NCBI RefSeq assembly: GCF_032393985.1
Contig: NZ_CP135918.1
Location: 6,573,724-6,637,723, forward strand
Direction: 5' to 3'
From: Fischerella sp. JS2
GTDB lineage: Bacteria > Cyanobacteriota > Cyanobacteriia > Cyanobacteriales > Nostocaceae
Length of the DNA: 64,000 nt
Shown in pieces: positions 9,671 through 17,638 of the stretch. The position numbers were made by a program, and so were the translations under genes. The stretch's first letter is position 1, and every line of letters begins with the position of its first letter. A model generated the notes under the pieces. It did not search any database, was not told the DNA's origin, and worked only from the letters and a program-made list of their open reading frames with translations.

Positions 9671-9700
9671 TGTAGAGACGTTGATCATCTGCCGTCTCTA
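9671..9700. terminator. GTAGAGACG palindrome between convergent genes
   Basis: GTAGAGACG and CGTCTCTAC form a 9-bp stem. It stands between the convergent DUF3611 and YggT genes and could end both transcripts. The same palindrome family recurs at 27816, 30130, 56513, 59615 and 61093, so it is a dispersed repeat that may have been co-opted as a terminator. Confidence 0.55.
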
Positions 9701-9732
9701 CAAACAAACTCAGATATTTTTTTGCTCTGCAT

Positions 9733-10017
9733 TCACCCAAAAGATGGCAGGCTTGCCAGAGAGTTTACACCTTGTATCAACAAAGAGCCAATGATATTGA
9801 GTACTAAAAATGCCAAGATCGGAGAAAAATCAATTCCACCTAATGGGGGAATAATGTTACGGAAAATATTCAAATAGGGATCAGTGATTTGGCTCAAAGC
9901 AGCAAATGGTTGATTATACCAGTTGATGTTGGGGAACCAAGTCAGTAAAACCCTAATAATTAAGAGGGTGCTATAAATATTGATGAAAGTAGCAAGTGTG
10001 GAAATCAGTAAATACAT
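9733..10017 (-). CDS. YggT family membrane protein
   Basis: The 94-residue protein has two membrane segments (residues about 4-25 and 68-90) and the YggT/Ycf19 signature: IRVLLTWFPN, then TDPYLNIFRNIIPPLGGIDFSP. The family occurs in bacteria and plastids and has been tied to membrane organisation, nucleoid partition and thylakoid or envelope maintenance; the exact activity is unsettled. The length is normal for one YggT unit. The ATG is the only plausible start. Confidence 0.88.
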   Translation of the reverse strand: MYLLISTLATFINIYSTLLIIRVLLTWFPNINWYNQPFAALSQITDPYLNIFRNIIPPLGGIDFSPILAFLVLNIIGSLLIQGVNSLASLPSFG

Positions 10018-10123
10018 GGATTGGTTAGTTTCCTTTCCTGTGTAAGTGTCTATTGTGGTCTTATATCTTAGATTTTAAGCTAGCTCAGGTCATGGTGTAC
10101 GTTTTCACCAAATCAGTTAACAG

Positions 10124-10211
10124 TTAACAGTGTAGACGCGCTCATAGGCTTTCCGTAGGGTACAGTTACCAGTTTAATTTGAGAACTGATAACTGATAAC
10201 TGATAACTGAT
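10124..10211. repeat. STRR plus TAGACGCGCTCATAGGC dispersed repeat
   Basis: The left part carries GTGTAGACGCGCTCATAGGC followed by TTTCCGTAGGGTACAG. It belongs to a family also seen at 46348-46384 and, inverted, at 53329-53362. The right part (10184-10211) is four exact AACTGAT heptamers. Both fall in the short gap downstream of the gene at 10234. Confidence 0.75.
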
Positions 10212-10233
10212 AAGTTGTCCTCTTTCCCGATTC

Positions 10234-10587
10234 TCAAGCATCTTTCGTGAGAGGCCTTTCATTGATCGCCTGAGCGGAGTTACTATTAACGTTGCCCAGT
10301 TGCTGCCGCACTTCATCTATTGTGGCATTTAACTGGGCTATTTTATCTTCTAGCGATCGCCGTGCTGTTTCCATCTCTATGCTGTCGGTTTCTGAACTCT
10401 TCATATGAGGCCGTCGCAGAGATAATTTTTTGGCTTCTGTTGGGTTCATAGAGATTTGCTCCTCTTGTTCTGCTGCTAACTCGCTATCGGCGCGAGAAGC
10501 AACAACTGCACCCAAAACACCACCTATTACACTACCAACTATCGCTCCGAAGAAAAAACCACTTGCAAAACCATCACGCTGACTCAT
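10234..10587 (-). CDS. YtxH-like small membrane protein with coiled coil
   Basis: The preferred start is the ATG giving MSQRDGFASGFFFGAIVGSV; a longer frame begins 10 codons upstream with a less typical leader. One glycine-rich membrane segment (residues about 8-30, GFFFGAIVGSVIGGVLGAVV) is followed by a charged linker and a predicted coiled coil (SLEDKIAQLNATIDEVRQQL). This plan is shared by YtxH-type proteins of unknown function. It is transcribed downstream of upp, 74 bp apart, possibly in one unit. Confidence 0.65.
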   Translation of the reverse strand: MSQRDGFASGFFFGAIVGSVIGGVLGAVVASRADSELAAEQEEQISMNPTEAKKLSLRRPHMKSSETDSIEMETARRSLEDKIAQLNATIDEVRQQLGNVNSNSAQAINERPLTKDA

Positions 10588-10661
10588 ATCTATTACCGCC
10601 AATAAAAAAAGCTGCACTTTTAGGTTGTTTAATAACTTTCCACTTCTAGCTGCATACTAGC

Positions 10662-11312
10662 TTAAGTCCCAAAGGTGCGATCGCCTGCATCTCCCAAACC
10701 TGGGACAATAAATCCCCGTTCATTTACCTGCTCGTCTATGGTCGCAGTGTAAATTATTAAACCAGGATAAGCCGCGCCTAATTTTTGTAAAGCTGGGGGA
10801 GCTGCAACCACAGAAATAATTCTAGTTAAAGCCGGATCAACTCCCCGTTGTGTTAATTCTTCCATTGCCTTAATAATTGATCCGCCTGTAGCCAACATCG
10901 GATCGGTGATTAGTACTCGTGTTTGAGGATGAAATTTTTCTGGAAGTTTGTTCAAGTAACAAGATGGTTGTAGAGTTATTTCGTCCCGCACTAAACCAAG
11001 ATGGTAAATTGATGCCAGTGGTAGTAATGTTTGGGCTCCTTCTAGCAATCCTAAGCCTGCTCGCAAAATCGGCACTACTGCCATTGGAACCTCTGGATCA
11101 ATATAAGTTGCCGGACAGATACCTAAAGGACTCTGCACCGTTGTATCTTGAGTAGGCAACCATTCTCGGGCAGCTTCATAAGTAAGCCAGCGTCCCAATT
11201 CAGTCATAGCACTGCGAAATAATACTGAAGGTGTAGCAGCATCGCGGGCAACTGCTAACCAATGCTTGATTAAGGGATGCGGTGGAACATAAACACGCAA
11301 TTGTAGCGTCAT
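10662..11312 (-). CDS. upp: Uracil phosphoribosyltransferase
   Basis: Pyrimidine salvage enzyme that makes UMP from uracil and PRPP. The PRPP-binding loop is LITDPMLATGGSIIKAMEEL near residue 130. The uracil-binding C-terminal part is NERGFIVPGLGDAGDRTFGT, and PILRAGLGLLEG forms the flexible-loop region. At 216 residues it is the usual length. The ATG precedes the conserved LQLRVYVPPHPLIKHWL. A YtxH-like gene follows on the same strand. Confidence 0.95.
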   Translation of the reverse strand: MTLQLRVYVPPHPLIKHWLAVARDAATPSVLFRSAMTELGRWLTYEAAREWLPTQDTTVQSPLGICPATYIDPEVPMAVVPILRAGLGLLEGAQTLLPLASIYHLGLVRDEITLQPSCYLNKLPEKFHPQTRVLITDPMLATGGSIIKAMEELTQRGVDPALTRIISVVAAPPALQKLGAAYPGLIIYTATIDEQVNERGFIVPGLGDAGDRTFGT

Positions 11313-11667
11313 AGCCGGAATTAGGCGTTCTGTGATTGTATAACAACTGAAACATCATAATACTCTTTCCGATATCCGGCTATTAGCTATAATAGACACT
11401 CTTCTAAAAATTATTGATAATATTTTTCATTAATAGTTGACAGTCTTTCTCAATCAAAGTTATATTAATAGTCAGTGTTCTCCTCTCTTTAAGGATCGGC
11501 AGACGGGATTGGCCAGCGATCGCAGGCTTTTCCCTCTTTTTTTTGGAATTAAGGATCAGGGTATTAAAAACGTAAAATATGGTAACTTGATTTGTTATAT
11601 AAAATACATAAAATTCAAAAAATCTTGTTGCTCTGTTCCCCGTTTCCCTTTCCCTATTACCTTTTAA

Positions 11668-13212
11668 ATGGCTAACTCCATAGCGAAAATTCCCAATCCT
11701 CGCTCCCCGATCACCGATCCCTATTATGATGCAATTATCATTGGTTCTGGGATTGGTGGTCTGGTGACAGCAACTCAATTGGCCGCGAAAGGGGCCAAAG
11801 TACTTGTTTTAGAACGCTATCTCATTCCAGGTGGCAGTGCTGGCTATTTTGAAAGACATGGTTATCGCTTCGATGTTGGCGCTTCGATGATTTTCGGGTT
11901 TGGACAACGCGGTACAACCAACTTACTCACCCGTGCTTTAGATGCTGTGAATGTCAGCTTAGAAGTAATTCCTGACATGGTGCAGATTCATTATCATCTG
12001 CCTAATGGTCTTGATCTGAGGGTTGAGCGGAATTACGAAAAGTTCTTACAAAATCTCATCGCCTATTTTCCCCACGAAGCAAAGGGTATTCGTCGATTTT
12101 ATGACGAATGTTGGCGAGTATTTCACTGCTTAAATTGCATGGCTCTCTTATCTTTAGAAGAGCCACGCTATTTGCTGCGGATGTTTTTTCAACATCCCTT
12201 GGCTTGTTTGGGGTTATTAAGGTATTTGCCACAAAATGCTGGAAATGTAGCACAACGATACATAAAAGATCCCCTATTGTTGAAATTTATCGATATGGAA
12301 TGCTATTGCTGGTCGGTAGTACCAGCAGACATGACACCGATGATCAATGCGGGAATGGTGTTTTCCGACAGACACTATGGTGGTGTGAACTATCCCAAAG
12401 GTGGTGTGGGTCAAATCGCTCAAAAGCTTGTAGAAGGTCTGATTCAAGCTGGAGGTAACATTAAATACCAAACGAAAGTCACGCAAATACTCACAGAAAA
12501 GGGACGAGCCGTAGGTGTAAAATTAGCTAATGGCCAAATCTATCGTGCTAAGCGTATTGTTTCTAATGCTACACGTTGGGATACTTTTCAGAAATTACTA
12601 CCGCAAAAAAATTTTCCGTCTAATGAGAAAAAGTGGCAGCAATTATATCAGAAATCGCCTAGCTTTTTGAGTCTGCATATGGGCATTCAGGCATCTTGTT
12701 TACCTGCCAAGACAGAATGCCATCATATTTTATTAGAAGACTGGGAGAAAATGGCAGATTCTGAAGGTACTATTTTTGTGTCGATTCCCACGTTGCTTGA
12801 CCCGGATTTAGCACCAGCTGGTTATCATATCATTCACGCCTTTACACCACATTGGATAAATGATTGGCAAGGTCTATCTGTAAAGAATTATGAAGCAAAC
12901 AAAGAGAAAGCTGCTTGGCGAATTATCGAACGCTTGGAGAAGATATTTCCGGGGTTAGATGCAGGCTTAGACTACCTGGAAGTAGGAACACCACGCACTC
13001 ATCGTCGCTTTTTAGGTCGTGAGGATGGTACTTACGGGCCAATTCCGCGACGGAAATTGCGGGGATTGCTAGCAATGCCGTTTAATAGAACAGCAATTGG
13101 GGGACTTTATTGTGTAGGAGATAGTACATTTCCCGGACAGGGTTTAAATGCAGTGGCTTTTTCTGGTTTTGCCTGCGCTCATCGAATAGCGGTAGATTTA
13201 GGATTGAATTAG
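11668..13212 (+). CDS. crtH: Carotenoid isomerase (CrtISO type)
   Basis: FAD-dependent poly-cis-carotene isomerase that converts tetra-cis-lycopene to all-trans-lycopene, needed for carotenoid synthesis, above all in the dark. The N-terminal dinucleotide-binding motif is [19 protein letters not shown] near residue 26, followed by [19 protein letters not shown]. The C-terminal flavin motif is [19 protein letters not shown]. At 514 residues it matches CrtH rather than the bacterial desaturases CrtI. The ATG is followed by a short unconserved leader. The 350-bp upstream gap has no recognised operator. Confidence 0.9.
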   Translation: MANSIAKIPNPRSPITDPYYDAIIIGSGIGGLVTATQLAAKGAKVLVLERYLIPGGSAGYFERHGYRFDVGASMIFGFGQRGTTNLLTRALDAVNVSLEVIPDMVQIHYHLPNGLDLRVERNYEKFLQNLIAYFPHEAKGIRRFYDECWRVFHCLNCMALLSLEEPRYLLRMFFQHPLACLGLLRYLPQNAGNVAQRYIKDPLLLKFIDMECYCWSVVPADMTPMINAGMVFSDRHYGGVNYPKGGVGQIAQKLVEGLIQAGGNIKYQTKVTQILTEKGRAVGVKLANGQIYRAKRIVSNATRWDTFQKLLPQKNFPSNEKKWQQLYQKSPSFLSLHMGIQASCLPAKTECHHILLEDWEKMADSEGTIFVSIPTLLDPDLAPAGYHIIHAFTPHWINDWQGLSVKNYEANKEKAAWRIIERLEKIFPGLDAGLDYLEVGTPRTHRRFLGREDGTYGPIPRRKLRGLLAMPFNRTAIGGLYCVGDSTFPGQGLNAVAFSGFACAHRIAVDLGLN

Positions 13213-13330
13213 GAATTAGGAATCAAGTACAAGAACAAACTGAACGATTTACCTACACACCATCCCAATTATCTCCAAGCGATCGCTCATACCGTTTCAT
13301 CATAAGTCTGATACATTTGGCGACAAACTA

Positions 13331-13360
13331 GGACAAGGGGGACAAGGGGGACAAGGAGGA
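13331..13360. repeat. GGACAAGGG 9-mer tandem repeat
   Basis: Three consecutive GGACAAGGG-type units lie in the 252-bp gap between the convergent crtH and protease genes. Related GGGGACAAGGAGGACAAGG tracts occur at 18038-18061, inside the ABC exporter gene, and in inverse orientation at 34081-34115. Confidence 0.75.
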
Positions 13361-13464
13361 GGATTTATATCAAGAATTTTGTGAAATGGTATGACATGGC
13401 GCTAGCTATGCTAGATGCGATCACTACACTTCACCCTTCACCCTTCCCCCTTCATCTTTCCCCC

Positions 13465-15555
13465 TTAAGTCCTTGCAATAGCCAGCGCCCGACGTACAGC
13501 AGCATCAGTATTGACAACACCGTAGCCGTAGACTGTATCATAACCAGGATCACCAAGATCGTAAGCAGTGTCTGAAAGAATCGAACGTATCTGTGTGGCT
13601 GTTAACCCTTGATTAACACTCCAGACTAATGATGCAATTCCTGTAACATTTGCTGTTGCTGCGGAAGTACCACTGAAATAGTTTATGTAGTCGAAGTTAT
13701 TGTAGAAAGATTCAGATGTGTTGCGAGTAGCACTGGTAGAGGTAAATTCTGTTGGGGCCATTAGAGTTAAACCTTCCCCATAGTTAGAACCATACCACTG
13801 TATACCTGCACTCGGATAATCAACTCTTGTTCCTGGTGTTTTCGCATTGCCGTAGTAGTCTCGAGTTCCCCAACAAGCCCCAACGGAGATCACATTTTGG
13901 TACTTCTTAGCTAAATCGGCAGGACTCGAAATGGTACTCTGATTACCATTGCCAGCAGCGATGACAAACAAAACATCGTCTTGATTGTTAGCAATTAGCT
14001 GTTCAAATGCTGTGGAGTAACCACCAGCTAGGCTGAGGTTAATAACTAAACGCTTATTTTGACTATCTGCCCAATTGATTAATATCTGTGTCGCATCAGC
14101 TAAACTATAATCTCCGGAGTTACCACCAACAACATCGACATGCATTAGCGTAGAATTCCAGTTGATGCCAGCGATACCAATATTATTATTGCTAGCAGCA
14201 GCGATCGTTCCTTGGACTAAAGTTCCGTGAGAATCAGAGGAATATTCATCAAAATAGTTAGAACTAATACTTTCGGTAAATCGCAAATCAGGGTGAAGGT
14301 AGCCGTTAATGTCAGTTGCTAATCCTGTATCTTCAATTCCAAGTAGAATCTGATCTGAGCCTGTTGTGAACCGCCATGCTTTCTGCACATCCATCATGTG
14401 CAAGTTCCATTGTTGGCTAAATAGCGGATCATTTGGGATTACCGATAAGTCAATTACAGTATCTGCAAACTTAATAGTGTCGATACCTTCAAAGAAAATT
14501 TGCCTACCGTCAGAGAAAGCGATCGCATCAAACACACGGGCAACTGAATTACCAGGATCGTAAACTACACCACCATTGGCAGTGTTAGCATAGTTAAACG
14601 CTTGGACTTGTGTAGATACAAAAGCAGAGAGATCCAGTATATCTCGCCCTCCGCTACCAAAGTCGATATTCCCTTTACCAGAAAATACAGTTTGTGTTGA
14701 AGTCGGTGTATATACAAACGTATCTGCTCTGAGTGTAGCTTGGTTACTGCCAGCAGTTGCAGGTGTGATAGATGTGCTATTGGCAGCATCTACTGATTCT
14801 AGTTCATCTGAACTTTGAATCATTACCGTAGAATCCGGCGGTGTTAATGATAAACGTAGATTGTAAAAAGTTTGATTGCCGTTGTATGGATAAATCTGTA
14901 CGTAATAGGTTCCGGCTGTTAAGCTACTACTAATAAATTCATCAGTATTAGTAATATTGGCAGAACCCGCCAGAATCTCACCTTGCCAATTCAACAATCG
15001 CATATCTGCATCAGCACCCAAATCTTTGAGTGACAGAGTGACATCGCCGTCAGTATTGATGTTGAACTTATAGTAATCGTAGCTGTCGGATTTACCTACC
15101 CAATCTGTATAGCTAAGAGTTTCTGTATTGGCTGAAATTTCACCTATATCCCAAGCTGTGTCGATAGTGTTACCTGCGTTATCAATCGGTGTCGCCGAAA
15201 CACTCAAGTCATATTTAGTTTTAGCTTTACCCTGAGAATAAACTCGAATCTGGTAAGTACCGGCTTCTAAAATCTGGGTGATTGATTCGGCTTTTTTACC
15301 AGTACGCTTAGAAGCAGCAATGACTTCTCCCTTGTCTGCTACACCATTGCCATTCACATCCCGAATCAACTCGACATTGGCATTAGCACTTAAGCGAGTC
15401 AAGTCAAGTTGAAAACTGCTCTTACCCTCAAGGGTGAATTGGTAATAATCGTTTCGATCTTTAAGAGAAAGTTTATCAGTAAAAATCTCAGAATTATTTG
15501 TAAATGTAAAACTTCTAGCTTTATCTAAGGAATTGCCAGCAAGATCCGATGACAT
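13465..15555 (-). CDS. Subtilisin-family (S8) serine protease with N-terminal PPC domains
   Basis: The 696-residue protein begins with two pre-peptidase C-terminal-like beta domains (about 15-115, YYQFTLEGKSSFQLDLTRL; about 130-235, YYKFNINTDGDVTLSLKDL). A serralysin-like stretch follows (IDFGSGGRDILDLSAF, near 300-370). The subtilase domain fills the C-terminal half with Asp in LGIEDTG, His in SDSHGTLVQG and Ser in FSGTSAATANV. PPC domains normally follow the protease, so the order is reversed here. There is no signal peptide; export by a type I route is plausible but unproven. The start ATG fits the family-like MSSDLAGNSLDKAR. Confidence 0.85.
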   Translation of the reverse strand: MSSDLAGNSLDKARSFTFTNNSEIFTDKLSLKDRNDYYQFTLEGKSSFQLDLTRLSANANVELIRDVNGNGVADKGEVIAASKRTGKKAESITQILEAGTYQIRVYSQGKAKTKYDLSVSATPIDNAGNTIDTAWDIGEISANTETLSYTDWVGKSDSYDYYKFNINTDGDVTLSLKDLGADADMRLLNWQGEILAGSANITNTDEFISSSLTAGTYYVQIYPYNGNQTFYNLRLSLTPPDSTVMIQSSDELESVDAANSTSITPATAGSNQATLRADTFVYTPTSTQTVFSGKGNIDFGSGGRDILDLSAFVSTQVQAFNYANTANGGVVYDPGNSVARVFDAIAFSDGRQIFFEGIDTIKFADTVIDLSVIPNDPLFSQQWNLHMMDVQKAWRFTTGSDQILLGIEDTGLATDINGYLHPDLRFTESISSNYFDEYSSDSHGTLVQGTIAAASNNNIGIAGINWNSTLMHVDVVGGNSGDYSLADATQILINWADSQNKRLVINLSLAGGYSTAFEQLIANNQDDVLFVIAAGNGNQSTISSPADLAKKYQNVISVGACWGTRDYYGNAKTPGTRVDYPSAGIQWYGSNYGEGLTLMAPTEFTSTSATRNTSESFYNNFDYINYFSGTSAATANVTGIASLVWSVNQGLTATQIRSILSDTAYDLGDPGYDTVYGYGVVNTDAAVRRALAIART

Positions 15556-15790
15556 TTTTCACCTGGTATCTCAAACTACAGATAACTTTAATTACATCTA
15601 TCATCTGTTTCTTTCGTGAGAAAATAACCTGATTCTACATGTCTTTAATCAATCAGCATCAAAATTTTACCTGAACTTTAAAATTCTGCTGCGTAATTTT
15701 ACTAGGACACTAGACTATGGGGTTTGGGAGTCCAGCCAAAATTTGGATATCCTGTTGGTGGCTTGAATAAAATACTCAAACACATAAACA

Positions 15791-16585
15791 ATGCTGGCTT
15801 TAATTAACTCTGTAAATCCCTGGCTAGTGGGAGTGGTGCTGAATTCTATCTTGTTAGTTGTGGCTTGGATTGCTCCCAAAAAACTACTTACAACCTCTGG
15901 TTACTTCCACGCTTGGTTACTAGGTGTCTTGATTTGGGGGACATTAGGTTGGCGAGGATATATAGTTGTAATGTTCTATTTTCTGGTTGGTTCTTTTGTC
16001 ACACGCATGGGTATGACCCAAAAAGAAGCTGAAGGTATTGCTGAAAAGCGTTCTGGCGCCAGAGGACCGGAAAATGTTTGGGGTTCAGCTTTAATTGGGA
16101 CACTGTGCGCTTTAGGAGTAGGAATGCTAGAGTTGGGGATTCTTCCCGTTACCCAATCTTTGATCGCTGATCTGCGATCGCTACTACTCCTGGGTTATGT
16201 AGCCAGTTTTAGTACCAAGCTGTCTGATACCTGTGCTAGTGAAGTGGGGAAAGCCTATGGCAAGAGTACTTTTTTGATTACCACTCTACAATCAGTTCCC
16301 CGTGGAACTGAGGGAGCAGTAAGTTTAGAAGGAACCTTAGCTGGGGTGGTGGCTTCAGTGGTTATTGCTTTTGTGGGTTGGGCTGTTGGTTTAGTCGAAC
16401 TTTTGGGTGTACTTTGGTGCGTAGTAGCAGCATTTATTGCCACAAATGTAGAAAGTGTCATTGGAGCAACATTGCAATCAAAATACACTTGGTTAACAAA
16501 CGAATTAGTGAATATTTTGAATACATTAATCGGTGCGATCGCGGCGATTTTGTTGGCTTGGTTTTGGGCAATTACAGTTGCTTAA
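15791..16585 (+). CDS. DUF92 family membrane protein, VTE6-like (phytyl-phosphate kinase homologue)
   Basis: The 264-residue protein has about seven membrane segments and the DUF92 signature: TTSGYFHAWLLGVLIWGTLG, then KRSGARGPENVWGSALIGTL, FSTKLSDTCASEVGKAYGK, and PRGTEGAVSLEGTLAG. The plant member VTE6 and the Synechocystis homologue act on phytyl phosphate in chlorophyll-phytol salvage for tocopherol and phylloquinone synthesis. The acidic and basic residues in the conserved loops are present, so the same activity is a reasonable inference. It is divergent from the protease. Confidence 0.82.
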   Translation: MLALINSVNPWLVGVVLNSILLVVAWIAPKKLLTTSGYFHAWLLGVLIWGTLGWRGYIVVMFYFLVGSFVTRMGMTQKEAEGIAEKRSGARGPENVWGSALIGTLCALGVGMLELGILPVTQSLIADLRSLLLLGYVASFSTKLSDTCASEVGKAYGKSTFLITTLQSVPRGTEGAVSLEGTLAGVVASVVIAFVGWAVGLVELLGVLWCVVAAFIATNVESVIGATLQSKYTWLTNELVNILNTLIGAIAAILLAWFWAITVA

Positions 16586-16740
16586 TCTCAATCGGTAAGA
16601 GTCGGGGGATTGTAATTCTAATAACGTGAGATTGTCAGCTTATTTTGAATACGTAGTTATTTTTCCCAAACGCCACTAGTTGTTTCTGCCATACTCTCTT
16701 AATTATTTTCCGATACTAGGTAGATATTTTTACGATATAT

Positions 16741-16772
16741 TTACAAGATGGAGTTGCCACTCTGTCTTGTAA
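16741..16772 (+). promoter_or_regulatory. Perfect hairpin upstream of the isomerase-exporter pair
   Basis: TTACAAGA-TG-GAGT-TGCC-ACTC-TG-TCTTGTAA is a symmetric stem with two helices and a tiny internal loop, 108 bp before the parvulin start. It could be a terminator of the DUF92 gene, though it lacks a T run, or a structured leader of the downstream operon. Confidence 0.5.
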
Positions 16773-16793
16773 GTCTTACTATGGCTATATAAA

Positions 16794-16813
16794 CTTGGCA
16801 TAATCCTGCCAAG
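16794..16813 (+). promoter_or_regulatory. Second hairpin in the leader of the isomerase gene
   Basis: CTTGGCA-TAATCC-TGCCAAG is a perfect 7-bp stem with a 6-base loop, 66 bp upstream of the ATG at 16880. Two perfect hairpins in a row suggest a structured 5' leader. No riboswitch class is recognised. Confidence 0.45.
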
Positions 16814-16879
16814 CAATTTACGAATTTCCTCTGAGAAATAAATGTATAAATAACTTATGGTGATTTACGTACTTACCTT

Positions 16880-17638
16880 ATGGAATCTTCATCGTTTTTA
16901 AATATTGATGAGCAACCTATTTCGATTGGACAAGCAGTAAAGTATTTGCAAAATTCTGGAAAATTAGGACAATTCATTGGGGATATTCTACGTCAATATG
17001 TAATAGAAAAAGAATTACAAACTCGCGAAGATATAGCTATTAGTCCGGCTCTTACTGAACAGGCAATTATTGATTTTCGACTGAAAAATCAACTCACAGA
17101 GCCAAAAAGTTTTCAAGAATGGCTACAAAATAATGGCAAAGACTATGATTCTTTTCACGCTAGTGTGGCTCTAAGCTTCAAGTTAGAAAAACTCAAAGCA
17201 GTAGTAACAGAACCAAAGTTGCCAGAATATTTCATCGAAAGGAAGATCTTCCTGGATCGGGTGGTGATTTCGCGAATTATTGTAGATAATCGAGAACTAG
17301 CCGAGGAATTACAAGCCCAAATAGAGGAAGGAGCTAGCTTTGAGGCATTAGCCAGAGAATATTCACTCACAGAGGATCGCATCGTCAACGGCATGATGGG
17401 GCCCGTCAGCCGAGGAACATTGCCTGATACACTCAGGGCAGCAATTGATGTGGCAAGGCCAATGGAAATAGTAGGGCCAATCGAGCTGGAAGAACGTTAT
17501 GGTTTGTTTCGTGTAGAACAAATTTTGCCAGCTTCATTGGAAGATACTCAACTAAAGCAAGCACTACAGAATGAGTTGTTTGAGAAATGGCTAGCAGAGA
17601 AAATTCAGAAGCTAACGGTAAAACTGCAAGTGAATTAA
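16880..17638 (+). CDS. Parvulin-type peptidylprolyl isomerase linked to an ABC exporter
   Basis: The 252-residue protein has a SurA-like helical N-terminal half (residues 1-115) and a parvulin domain (about 125-220): VVISRIIVDNRELAEELQAQ, SFEALAREYSLTEDR, MMGPVSRGTLPD, VGPIELEERYGLFRVEQI. No signal peptide is visible, so it is probably cytoplasmic. It overlaps the following exporter gene by 52 bp, which indicates translational coupling. In cyanobacteria such isomerases accompany peptidase-like ABC exporters and may keep export substrates unfolded or proline-isomerised; this is inference from context. Confidence 0.85.
   Translation: MESSSFLNIDEQPISIGQAVKYLQNSGKLGQFIGDILRQYVIEKELQTREDIAISPALTEQAIIDFRLKNQLTEPKSFQEWLQNNGKDYDSFHASVALSFKLEKLKAVVTEPKLPEYFIERKIFLDRVVISRIIVDNRELAEELQAQIEEGASFEALAREYSLTEDRIVNGMMGPVSRGTLPDTLRAAIDVARPMEIVGPIELEERYGLFRVEQILPASLEDTQLKQALQNELFEKWLAEKIQKLTVKLQVN

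Noticed and set aside
11404-11667. Short frames upstream of crtH
   Set aside because: No similarity, no ribosome site, and the frames overlap each other on both strands; the stretch is more likely a leader.
12056-12486. Frames opposite crtH at 12056-12253 and 12274-12486
   Set aside because: They are antisense shadows of the strongly conserved crtH reading frame.
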